Origin: Musa acuminata AAA Group
Taxonomy: Eukaryota > Streptophyta > Magnoliopsida > Zingiberales > Musaceae
NCBI RefSeq assembly: GCF_036884655.1
Contig: NC_088344.1
Span: 37,236,501-37,300,500 of the forward strand
DNA length: 64,000 bases
Direction of reading: 5' to 3'
Both the position numbers and the translations under genes were made by a program. Shown piece by piece: positions 22,990-34,788 of this stretch (position 1 is the stretch's first letter; every line of letters begins with the position of its first letter). Under the pieces are notes generated by a model, which was not told where the DNA came from, searched no databases, and saw nothing but the letters and a program-made list of their open reading frames with translations.

Positions 22990-25900
22990 TCATTATTTCG
23001 GGCGGGCACCGCGACGGGATCAGCTTATCCGGCGCAAGACGTCTTCGGTTCCTTGCCCTGATAGAAGAGGATTTCCATATCCACCTCGGAATTGGATGTC
23101 CCAAGTGGAATCGTTCAAAGGATTTAGAGGGCAGAAGCAGCAGTAGCTTTGGAGTGCACGTATGTCGTATGAAGCAGAGGCTTGTTAAAGCCGGAACTGA
23201 GATCTTTTGCCTCAGGAGCAATGAACATCTCGATTCAGCATGCGAGGAGTCGATCCCCTGTTGCTGCATGGGTCGGTAAAAATGTCTGCTCTGCGGCAGA
23301 GCCAAGAAGAAGAGCCACAGTGGAACGATGATGTGCATGATTCGATTGCTTGAATTAATCCGGAGGAGAGAATAATTGGGAGATGAGCAGCAGAGACAAT
23401 GCACATGCGCGATGAATTGTTTGTGGCAAGAAAGATGTCGACTTTCTGAATCCAGAGAGATCATGCTGGGGGTCCATCATTGACACTGCTATTATCCACC
23501 ATCTCCTATCGATCGTGTTCATGATTGCAGTAGATCCATACACGAACATCTACAGAGGATCTGACTTCTCTCTTTCGCATCAAGTTGCTTAGCTTTCTTC
23601 ATTCTTTTGACACCAGCAGTCGATTGATTACGGTTCGATTTGCATGTGGTCACAGTGTCACCAAAGACAGTGACCCTTCAACAAGACACTCATCGTTCAA
23701 CTTCACATGTCTCTGCGATCGGCAAGCAGGCTTGATGAATTCCTCGTGAGACGTCCCGGTCATCATGTAACGTGAAGCCGATCGGACGACATCCTCGAAA
23801 GCTACACAGCTTGAAGCCTAGTGAAGATATTCGATCCGATCATGGAAGGATCGCAGTTGTAGTGTTTGGCTTAATCAAGGATGCTGTACGAGTTCCGTGC
23901 ATGAGAGAGGTTCGTGGCGAGCAATACGGACGTGAGACCTCAAAAACAGAGCTCTACGTGGGAAACGAAGACAGACTAGTCTGATGGCCGAAAGAGATGC
24001 TGAGCTTATTCCTTTCTTTTCTCTCTCTCTCTCTCTCTCTCCACCAAAATCTTGCCGAATCTTCGATTCCATCTGCTTCAATCTTCAAACATTCAAAAGC
24101 AAAATCATGAAAGCTTCTTCGTGCCATCGTAGCATTCCAACTGCTCTAAAGCAGTCAATGCCTACTGGTAGAAGTAACTAGTGATTCCAGACACTGACAT
24201 ATAGATATATATATATATCATATGCTCTTGTCTGAAGCTAGTACAAACAGTGTAGGACAGATTACATCTAGGAGATACGTAGAGCAGTAGCTCAACAACA
24301 CTGTACACTGTCCATGTCTTATTCTGCGTGTTGCAGAGAGTCAGAGACCACGGTCCATGTCTGCAGAGGGCGTGGGACAATGATCCATGTCGATGCACGC
24401 AATATCCCCCACAACCTCCGTGCTTGTCTGTCACCAATATATGCAACCTCAAAAAAAATCCATGGCTTTCACGCAGGGATTAACGTGCCTGATAGCAATT
24501 GTTTAATCATTTGCATTTACTTGGAACAGGACAGCTCTTCATTGGTCTCCCCAAGTGCTGACCACCATAGTCACGGACGAGCCACTGTCCTCGGTCCTTG
24601 AAATGAGATTGACAGCCTGCAGTGGCTGCCTGCTACTTGCAGCAGGGGATCCTTCCAAGTGATTCAAGTGTTTTTTCATGGAAATGTGAGTGATTCGGAC
24701 CTGTATCAGATCTGCTCATGGTGGGTTGCACTGGAGCAACGGTAATCCAAGAAGGGACATTTCGGATCATAAACGCGGCTGGCATCCTCTTAGCTGCAGA
24801 ATGGGGCTCCGTGCTTGCCACCACCGTGGATGGCGGAGCAGAGATGTAGGGTTGGTGGACGCCATGGAGGACCCATCAACTGCGCCCTCCCTTTCTCGTC
24901 ATCCGATCAATAGATGGGGACCGTGCTCCTCTACATTCCATCGGAGGAGTACAAATGTGTGGATCCATGTCCAGAGTCCACGCTGCTGTCTCGCCACAGC
25001 AGTGCACGTGGGGAGAGTCTTCACATCTTGCGAAAGTGTGGAATTTTTGTCGGAAGGAAGCATAGCTGAAGCCGATGCATCCTCTCCGTCCTCGTTTATC
25101 CATTCCTTTATCTCATTGGCACGCACCGAGAGGATGCAAAGTGTTTACCGAGCTCGCAGGGTCAAAAAAGCTGGACTTTTTCCCAAGGCATCCACACTCT
25201 CTCTCTCTCTCTCTCTCGCTCTCTCGTCGAAGCTTCCTCTCTCCCACACATCGTGGCCTGTGCATTCTGCACATGATGATACTCGGTCATCCGGAATTGG
25301 AGATTCCAGAGGTTTAGGCTCAAAAGACTGATGCTGTGCTTCTCGAGGAAGCCAGTGTTGGTGCGATGGCATGCTTGGTGGAAGATTCTCTGCAAATGCT
25401 AAGCATTGGGCAGCGATGACTTATCTTTAACGTTTCGGATAAAGGTCATCTCAGAGAAGGGCGATGAATTGGGATTGTACTCGGTGGCAAGTGGAGAGGC
25501 AAGTGGGAAGAAGAAGCTGACGGACATGTTAGTTTCGGTAAACCTTCTCCCAGTGGATCAGCATCAGCTGTCGTTTCTGTGAGGTCACAGGGTGCAGCAC
25601 TAATGAACTGTGGACGGACCCGCGTCGGCAATGGTGGTCGCCTTTAGGCCAAAAGGCATGTCATCGTCTTCCCCGGCGGGGATTGAGTGGCTACGACATC
25701 TGAGATCCGACTCTGATGCGATCAGCTTAACGTGGCTTGGATTAATGCTGGGTAGTGGAATTATGTTGCCACCAGAAAAATGAGAGATGTCGGCCTAAAT
25801 TAAGTGCTTGACATGGTCATGAATTGGCTCACTCACTCATCGGTGATTGTGCAAACAAAGTCTCTTTCGATGAGTCGAGGCTTTGAATCATCATGCTCAT

Positions 25901-27354
25901 CGTCTCAAGATCACAGAGAAGACAATAAAAGGTGCGGGTGACGACATCATCCTCATTGATTATTGGTGTCAGTTAGTTCCTAACGAAAGAGATGATGTAA
26001 ATATCAGATTCTCTTGCATTTGCTTAGATTCTCATCTACCGGAGTCAGTGAGTTCACAGTGATGATCTGAGGAATGGATAACCCCAAGAAGAAGGATTAT
26101 GGTGTGTCGATGTTGGTTCCTCTGTTACCAATATGAGGTTTAGTGGCTTTTTATGGTGGGAAATCTTCCCGGATCCATCTTTTAGAAAGCAGAAAACAAG
26201 GAATATATTCTTATAATATGATTTAAGTGCTTCTATGAAATGTCAAGCTAAGGAATATGTTCCTGAGATCGACCACTTTCAGGACGATTACGAATCAAAT
26301 GACGAAGGTATCATTTTGGAATATATCTATCTTGCAAGAAACGTAATGATATCCAACCTAACCAAGGAAAAATTATTGGAAGGTTTGGAGAGACAAAGCA
26401 CTCATAACAATGACAAAAGAGAGTGGGAGGAAAGAGAGAGAAGAGATAGAACAAGGAGAGATGACTAGATGTGAGCAGATAAAGAAGATGGCATTTTGTC
26501 TTCATTGGCAGGTCATGTGACTCCCTTTGGTCAAGCTGTGTGCCTGTGAAACCTAACTAGATTCCTCTAGAATCCTACATGTTTTAAGATAAATAGCCTT
26601 TGGTTGCATGCCTGCCTTCCTCAGTCAATGGACATATAACCATGTTAACTTCATAGGGTACATGGAAATGCATCCTAGCCATGTGTCATGTGCATAGTGC
26701 ACCTGTCATGTTGGAGCTACAAGTGAAAATTCTTATCTACATATGTGTTTGATTAGCCTATAATAGCTATGGAATTGCTCTAAAATTTGTGTCAGGAATC
26801 AATACATTGAGAGGTAGCCTTATTGGTCTCATGTTGAGAATGTTACAGTCCCAACCTTATATCTAAGCATGATATCTAAGGATAGATAGCCTTAAGTGGG
26901 GCTTCACATACACACATTTTAGCTAAAAAAGAGTAATGGGAAAGAGTATAAGACATATAACACATCTAATGCAGCATAAAGATAGTATTCCAAATCAAAT
27001 GGAAAGAGAATAGAAAGCAAGAGACAACATAACACCCCAAAAGTCCAGCATATTTGGGATGCCTACTCATCTAGCAACATTAAGCTCACCAGATAGCCAT
27101 TTATTTGAAGAAAAGCAGCTGTAACTACAAAAACATACTTTTATTTGCATGTCAATACAATGAAATGTATGCTCAATTAAACATGTCTAGCACTACATAA
27201 GCAGCATGAAGTTGCAGCTTTTTGTACAGTACCACACCAATAAAATGTACATCTCTCTTTTTTTCTTTTTTTTCATAGACATAATAGATATTACAGAAAA
27301 AGGGAAAAGGTAGATTGCAGAAAGGTGGATCTGCTTACAAAAAATTTGAGAAGA
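22990..27354. other. Intergenic: GH3 upstream region and 3' flank of the GMPPA-like gene
   Basis: No gene is supported. The region contains CT tracts at about 24020-24040 and 25198-25217, a short TA tract near 24203-24219, and many short open frames without recognisable domains. The last few hundred bases before 27355 are probably the 3'UTR of the minus-strand GMPPA-like gene. Confidence 0.5.
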
Positions 27355-30300
27355 TTATAGGATGATTTCTTCTTGAACGCTAACATTAAGGGTTTTATTT
27401 GGCAGGACAATACCGTTAACCACCACAACTTCGTCTTCAACTGCAACAGCTTCTCCTAAATTTTAAAAGTAGATAAAAGAATTGGTCAGTAGGGTGCCCC
27501 CAAGTAATGGGATTGGCAATAGCATATGAAGTAGCTACCGAGGATAGTGATTCCAAGTTTGGCATTGTGGTCTCCCTCGGCCTGAAATACACACCCAAGT
27601 TATAAGATGATTAAGACAAAGAGTTCATTGACATATACAAAGAATGCCATCGATGCGTACAAAGATTGTATAAAACCCTTCAAAGATTCATAGTATTTGA
27701 ATATAAACCTCAATTCCTTTAGTGATAATTGTTAGGTTCTCCAGCAACTACAGAAAAACATGAGTTGTAAATTTAGTATTGGGATTGGGATCGACCAGTG
27801 GTAAAACAATGATATCGGCTGGATCTACAGATTGTATCAGTAGCTTGGGAGCTTAAAGCATAGAATAATACTCTTCTAGGTTCAGATGAGAAATATAGCA
27901 CTATATTGGGAGATGAAATTCTGCTAGAATTTCTGTAGCAGACAACTGTCTGGTCCTTGGATATGAAATCTCCTCAACAATTGCAGATATATATAAAATG
28001 AATATTTAACTAATTATGTACAGAAAGTAGCCCTTACACTCAAATGGTGACCAAGAAAACAATGTCGAGCAATTATGTACTTCTGCTTGCACTCTAGAAA
28101 AGGTAAGGGCAAATGAGAATACAGTGACAAGAGAATGAAACCTACCTGTACTCGTGACCATCTCCCTATAGACGACTTCCAGCCAACGATAGCATGCATA
28201 ACAACAGCATTTTCCTGTTAATAAAAAAAAAAATCACATGAAGTACTTGGACATCAGTGTTCCTACCCAAGACTCCAACACCTTTCAGTACAGACCTTGA
28301 TTTCAACATCATCCAAGATGATGCAACTGATGAGCCTCACACCAGCTCCAATACGAGCATTTGCAGAAATGGAGACATTAGGACCAATCTGTTCCACCAA
28401 ACCAGAATTATATCAGTATATAATACTAAGTTATCATATATATCCTTGTTTTATTCTCAATTCTAAAAAGATGAATCTTTGGTTGTCTTAGCCAAATATT
28501 TTTTATCGGACATATAGAGTTGCCCTTATAGATTCTTGCTGCCTTTTTTTTTTAAGGCTGCATGATATTTCAATCCTTGCCTCTTTCAAGATCATATGAA
28601 AATTCTATTGTTAGTCATTGGAGCCAGACTCAAGCATTATATCTTATTTATAGACCTCTAAAATATCAATTTCAAACCTTGGTCCTCATCAACCATAATA
28701 CCAGAGGTCTTAATCATGAACTGACATATCGCCTGAAACGGTATGGTATGGGCAGTATGTATTGGTCTAGGCATGGGCCGATAGACGGACCACCCCTATT
28801 TTGGGCAGTCTGGTTAAAATAATAAAAATTCAAGAAAGTGGTGGGCCCCTGTCCAACTCAGCATAAAAAAACAAAAGTTCACAAGCCCTTTTCTTGGGTA
28901 CGATGCTGCTGTGATGCTGCTGCCACTTCGTTCACTGCTGCTTCTGCTTTGACGCTGCTTCTTTTCCTCTTCTTTCTTCTTCTTCCTCCGCCGCTTTTTC
29001 TTCTTCCTTCTTCCTCTGTTCCTCCACCACCATTTTCTCTTCATCCTTTTTTTCTTCCTCATCAAAACACTGGTACGCACCGGTGTACCTTGTGATGGTA
29101 TACTGGTACGGACTGATAAGTACGGATCCAACAAATTGTCGAAATGGGTTCAGTGCCCAAAAAGGCAATCCTTGATTTTAATATTATAGCACATTGAGAA
29201 GTGTAAAACAGTGGAGGACCATAAAGAAAGATAACCTTTGCACTTGGATGTACTTTTGCTGATGGATGAATATAAACATCACCAATGATGGTGGGACTTT
29301 TACTGCCATTCCCTGTAGCAAGAAGATGTGGAGAAATACAACGATATTGGGCCAGATACAAGGCAGAACATCTCAAAGATATCCTGAAACATTATATGAA
29401 TGCAGAAACTGTACGTAAAAAACAATTCTGAAACAAAAGAAATTTCACATGTTGACAACACTTCCTCACCCTGGGGTCTTGATCTGTTCCCAAAAGTCAA
29501 GCGTCTCATATGTATAGAGTTTCTTCTTTCCAGCAAGAGGAGACAATATATCCTGATCCAGCCTAACATAGTCTGCAGGAAGTGTTCTGCTTAAAACAAA
29601 TGTCAGCATATTGAAGAAACATTCATCAAATGACGGATGTTACCTAGATGAAAAGAAACAAATGTCAGCCTACCAAAGCTGAGTTGCCTAGATGAAAAGA
29701 AAACTATAGCTTCCAAGTTGAGTACTGTTGATCGTATGACAGATTGTTGGAACAAATATGATGATTGTACTACTAATTAGTAAAACATGGAAACCCCATG
29801 AAAAGCCTAGGCAGAAGACCTAGGCATAAGATGTCTAGAAACAATTGGTATAGATTTTGTATTCTTTTTAGTATTCATTGCCCAAACATGTGCCAAATGG
29901 CTGGTAAATTCCTAGAGAACATAAGTTTCAGCTCTACCATAGTGAATTTTCAACATAAAATATATTAGGAACAGTGCTCATCTCCCTTAGTTTCACATTG
30001 ATCAAACTTCTGACCACAATCCTAAGACTTGTTAGGTGTTCATTTCCATGAGTCTTTTATGGGTGCTTTGTTGGGAAATGCCTCTTAAGATAGTAGCATA
30101 ATATAAGTAGAGGAAGAATCAAACATTGGAACTTTTATAAGAAAGTGAAAACATAAGATATGATACTTAAGAACAAGAAGAATTCCATGCATCAGTGCTA
30201 AAATCACTTGACAAGCCACTGAAATTATTGTATTCATATACAAACTAGCAAAAGAACTACTTGTGAATATTCATTGCTTAATAACTAGACTTCCCCATCC

Positions 30301-33300
30301 TATTAGTCAAAACTATTTGAAATACTTAAGCAGCTGCTTAAGCAAATAAAAGAATTCGTGACCATCTAGGTCCCTCCAAGAGCCTGGTCATCTAGCTCAG
30401 GCACCTAGGTCACAACATTGTTCCTAATTGATTATTGATAATGAAACTAGGTATTCCGAATCATAATTCTAGCTCGCCAAAATTGTTTATAGGGAAAATT
30501 TTTTGCTTTTATTACTTAATTTTGATCTCAATGATTCCTTTTTTTACTTTTAAAATAAAAAACAAACCTCAGCTGGCAAATACCTTTGTGAATCATCTTT
30601 TGCTACTGTTCTCTCATAAACATTATGAATGTGTTCAATGTGTTTTTTCAATTTCACTGAGAGGTATTACTATGTTAATTAATTACAACAGGCTAATCTG
30701 ATCTAATTAGATGAAGGAATTCAAGATGCAAACTGAATGTAGAAGTCCAAAAATAGCACTGTTCATACTTTGTTGCTGATTGGAGAGCTTCAAAGCTGTT
30801 CATACGGAGCAAGTTAGCTGAAAAAATGAAACGGTCAGAAAGCGAACTAAGCATTCTTTTTTATATAAAAATGTAAATCAGAAAACCTACAAGCACAGAA
30901 TAAACTTAAGGAACTATTACAATATTCTTGTGAGTTAGACAGTCCCAAGTTGGAAAACACGAGCAAACACCAAAAGCTCATCAATTATTCTATTGCAGCA
31001 ACATCATACAATTTTCCACAATCATAAGGAAAAAGGTCTATTGACTATGCAATAGATGTTACTAAAAAAGAACAGCTCTTAATTGGTTGTATGAATAAAC
31101 AGCCGTCGATTTCTTTCTTTTCTGCTTTGGCCATATTCCATTAAATTTACGTTCTTCTAAAGCAGTATGTTGAGCAGAGAAAGAAATTGTCAGTCTATTT
31201 TCTGTCAATATCAATTTAATTGACACTTGGCGGCATGATGACATCCAAGCGGCTTGCACATGTGACCCAGATCTATGTTCTATCTTTGGACACACATGAT
31301 CCATCTCCCCCAAACAAAATTTTAAGGTAACATGGATTTTTCTTGTTGATAATAGAAGTATTACAAACTCAGCAACAAGCATAAGTGCATTACCAACGAT
31401 ATGAATGAAATAGTTTATTAGCTAAAGCACTTCCTGATTTCTATATCTCTGTGTCTTCTTTTTCCCATGAGTTCACCTATTAAGACCTTTAAGCCTATCT
31501 GAGGTCTTCCAAAAGTAAATGATTTTCAATCGCAAGTATCTCTATGATTGTAGCCACCAGTCACCATTTGTACAAGACCAAAGTCAATTACTATTTGAAC
31601 ATCAAACCATATTAATGCTCTCTGCTTTCATATGGACCATAATTATAAGTAAAATAACTGAACACAATATAATGATCAAGTAGCAGATGCTATTCACAAG
31701 AAACTAAAGTTTCACTTTTTTTATTTAGTGTTCACATGTAGGAGACCCATATGGTTTGAGCTCATCATGCTGAACCACTCTACAATCCTTTTTATTTGCC
31801 TTTATATATCTTTCTATCTAATAATCACTTTGTGTATTTTCTTTTTCTGCACCACCAACAGCACTTGAAAAGGAAATACAATGGTTAAAGTAGATCACTT
31901 TTTGGAGCTTAATTAAAAAATGAAGCAGGCAGAAGACACTACCAGTCATATACTACAGGCTAAAATGACTTGCATTTGCTTTTGTATAACAGATAAAATT
32001 ATCTCCAAACACAAGAAGGCCATGCATTACAGAGGAAAATGATCTGTGTAACATATCTCAATCTATGTTAAAACTTGCACAAAAATAGATTAAACTTCAC
32101 AAGTAGAAAACTAATTCAATTTCAAGATGTAATAAAATATCCATGAATGATAGAAAGGCATTTGTTTTGGATCAAGTTTCATGACATCCACATTGCTAAA
32201 CAAAATAGACGGTTAACACTGTGATACAACTATTTCAAAGATACAAATAAAACATGGAAAATATCTACCTGTGTCTTTCCTTAGTATAAAGACACTTTGG
32301 ATGGCAGGAAAGATATCTGGTGTAAATATGTACACACCACAATTTATTCGGTCACTCACCTACAAAGCAGAATATTTATGGTTGTCATACTAACTTGCTA
32401 GAAAGACATACCACACTTGGAGATCAGAGAAAATAAAAACGGCATGCATAAAACAGAAGAATTAATATGTTGTTGAAATAAAAGAAGAATAAACTGCATA
32501 CTTACAAAAGTTTCTGGTTTCTCAGTATAGTGGAGCAGCTCATTTGTAACAGGGTCTGCAACCAACTCACCAAACTGATTGGCTGATTCAGCAGATACCT
32601 AGAGAAAAACAAAAACAGAAAACTTTAGCATTGTAGATAACGGCCTGCCAATAACAATATAACACCACCTAGAAATAGCTAGATTAGTTATGGGCAGAGT
32701 TTCAGCACCTTAATTACTAATACTGTTCCTAGCCCACCGTATGTTTTATGAGCCTCTGCATCCACAAAGGGCAAAATAGACTTTAAAATCAATATACAAG
32801 AAAAATAAAACAAGAAGTACTAATTAAAAGATATGTAGTTGAAATCTTTTAACATCGTGGAAGCAGTTTTCTAACATGACAACAGGCCAAATGGATATCT
32901 AAAAGAATTAATGTCTATATCATCGAACCATAGATTCAAAGATCAAGCAAATTTCTGAACTTATATGCAGAATAAGTAAACTTGAGGTAGCTCGAAAACA
33001 GGCAGCGATAGAGAGTTGTGGGCTTTGTCCTACAAGCTACAGAAAGGAACTTCTTGACAGAAAAGTGTTAGTATAATAAAAAACAACAGGGAGGAATTTC
33101 ACCTCTGAAGTAAGAGTAGCTAACACTGATGTGTGTGTGAGTGATTGTGGGCGAGGTAGATAGATAGATACATGATAGTGACAATTAACAATTAAGCTTA
33201 TAAAACTTTTACCATCCCGGACAATAAAAGATGCAAGAAGTAAAAAAAATCAGTATAGAAAGAGCTATATCTGAGGATTACCAAGCATATCTGGCAATGG

Positions 33301-34135
33301 GAAGCTTGAGCAAACATCACAGTTCAGAAGAACTATATGGGACTGCAAACAAAAAAGAAACAGGTAAACTAGAAGCACCCGAAAGCCCACATTGAAAACT
33401 AACTAATAAAAAAACTAATTTAAGTATGAGAATAAGACACCATAACGACGAACAAAGATTTTCAATCATATAATGAATAGTTGGTTTCAGATATATAAAT
33501 GAATGGACGAGGCAAAGAGATGCCAAACCGGGTCCTCTTCCATGATATAATCTCTAAAGCTGTAAAGCCCTCCCGCTGAACCATGCGGCTTGTCTTCCCT
33601 TAGATACCTTAAGCAGATGAAAGAAGTAAGCAAAAGAACGAACACACCTTTCATCTTTTAGAAATTCATGTGGGCATCGAGAAGTAACTACCGAACAGGG
33701 ATTCTGAGCTCAATCGAGATGGCTGACACATAAAGCGCAAACTCCCTCTCCTCGTAGAATCCAATAAGATAAATTTGCACCAAATTGGGGATCTACGACA
33801 AAAATCAACAAGAGCAAACGGAAGTACTCAGAATTTGGGAACGCACGCAGGATGTAGTAGCAAATAAACACGAAACACACTCTTCTGCAAGCCAAGATCG
33901 GGTGATGGACCATCGGCTGACCAGCCAAGGGAAACAACGGCTTCGGAACGTTCAAAGAAAGAGGCCGGAAGCGAGTTCCTGCAGCATAAGATCGTCTTTT
34001 CAGCCACAAACCCGTACAATTCACCAAAAACCCCAACCTTTCCAACAGACAAAGAACAAAGAGCTCCAAGATCGCACCTTTTGTGGGACCGCCGACCATG
34101 ATCACCGCCACCACCCTCTCCTCCGAGATTCCCAT
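27355..34135 (-). CDS. Mannose-1-phosphate guanylyltransferase alpha-like protein (GMPPA / KONJAC type)
   Basis: Complete 15-exon gene encoding 415 residues. Exons: 34135-34078, 33978-33881, 33792-33692, 33607-33529, 33342-33282, 32755-32709, 32598-32506, 32359-32269, 30817-30769, 29586-29470, 29383-29236, 28388-28296, 28214-28146, 27581-27539, 27455-27355. All introns are GT-AG and the summed length (1248 nt) keeps frame. The N-terminal nucleotidyltransferase domain shows [13 protein letters not shown] (15-27), LLNCDVC with Asp121, and HYTEKP (171-176). Left-handed beta-helix hexapeptide repeats fill about 299-415 ([47 protein letters not shown]). Arabidopsis KONJAC1 has the same length. KONJAC proteins stimulate the catalytic GDP-mannose pyrophosphorylase VTC1 and support glucomannan and ascorbate supply, probably as cytosolic complexes. 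Intron 8 (1.45 kb) and intron 9 (1.2 kb) are the largest. Exon 10 has a tandem acceptor (AAGCAG). Confidence 0.95.
28560..29130. repeat. Probable transposon insertion in intron 11 of the GMPPA-like gene
   Basis: Intron 11 (29235-28389) contains GGTATGGTATGGGCAGTATG near 28740-28760 and, about 330 bp away, ACCGGTGTACC...TGGTATACTGGTACGGAC near 29080-29118, flanking a long pyrimidine-rich CTT tract (about 28940-29065). GGTA/TACC-rich ends of this kind recur in dispersed monocot repeats. Ends and class could not be fixed. Confidence 0.35.
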
Positions 34136-34788
34136 CTTGAATAAACGCAAGTCCCAGATACGAAGCAACTCACGGAATCGTTAAGGAGAGGCGAAACCCT
34201 AGATATAGAGCAATGCGGGATCGGAACAACGGGCGGGGTGGGGGAGGGAGGAGAGAGCAGAGCGGCGGTGACTGGGGCGTTGAGTGATCCAAGAAAGCGC
34301 ACGACTCGCGTTTCCCTTCGCTTAAGAACGGGAAGACGGGATTGTTCCGGCGCTAACGTCTCTCTCGTTCTTCGTGTACGTGAAGTAGTGTAAGGTTTTG
34401 GGTTTCCAGTCAACGAGTGTCTAAATTAAATGGGTATCGATGACTGGAGGAACACTAATCATCGCGCCTGACGTGTACCGTTAGTAGCCACTGAAGATTA
34501 ACTCTAATAATACACGTTATTAACTTCTAATTCAAGATCGCCTTATACAATTATCCTAATAAAGCTCCAGAAATGATCAATTTCACATCACTAATAACGC
34601 AAATCATGCAAATCTTTAGCCTTTGGATTGTGCCTCAATTACATTTGCAATAATATGAGAAGAAACGAACTCGGCTTCTATGACGACCACACGTCCCCTC
34701 CCCTGTCGCTAAGTTGGACGGTGTCACTGATATCCCAAGATAAGCTTGGACGACAGCAGCCTCTCACCTCCACAAGCTCAGAGCAGCA
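34136..34788. promoter_or_regulatory. Divergent intergenic promoter region (653 bp)
   Basis: The GMPPA-like gene (minus) and the 528-aa gene (plus) are head to head with 653 bp between start codons, which must include both promoters and 5'UTRs. The stretch at 34.2-34.4 kb is GC-richer. No clear TATA box was identified on either side. Confidence 0.5.
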
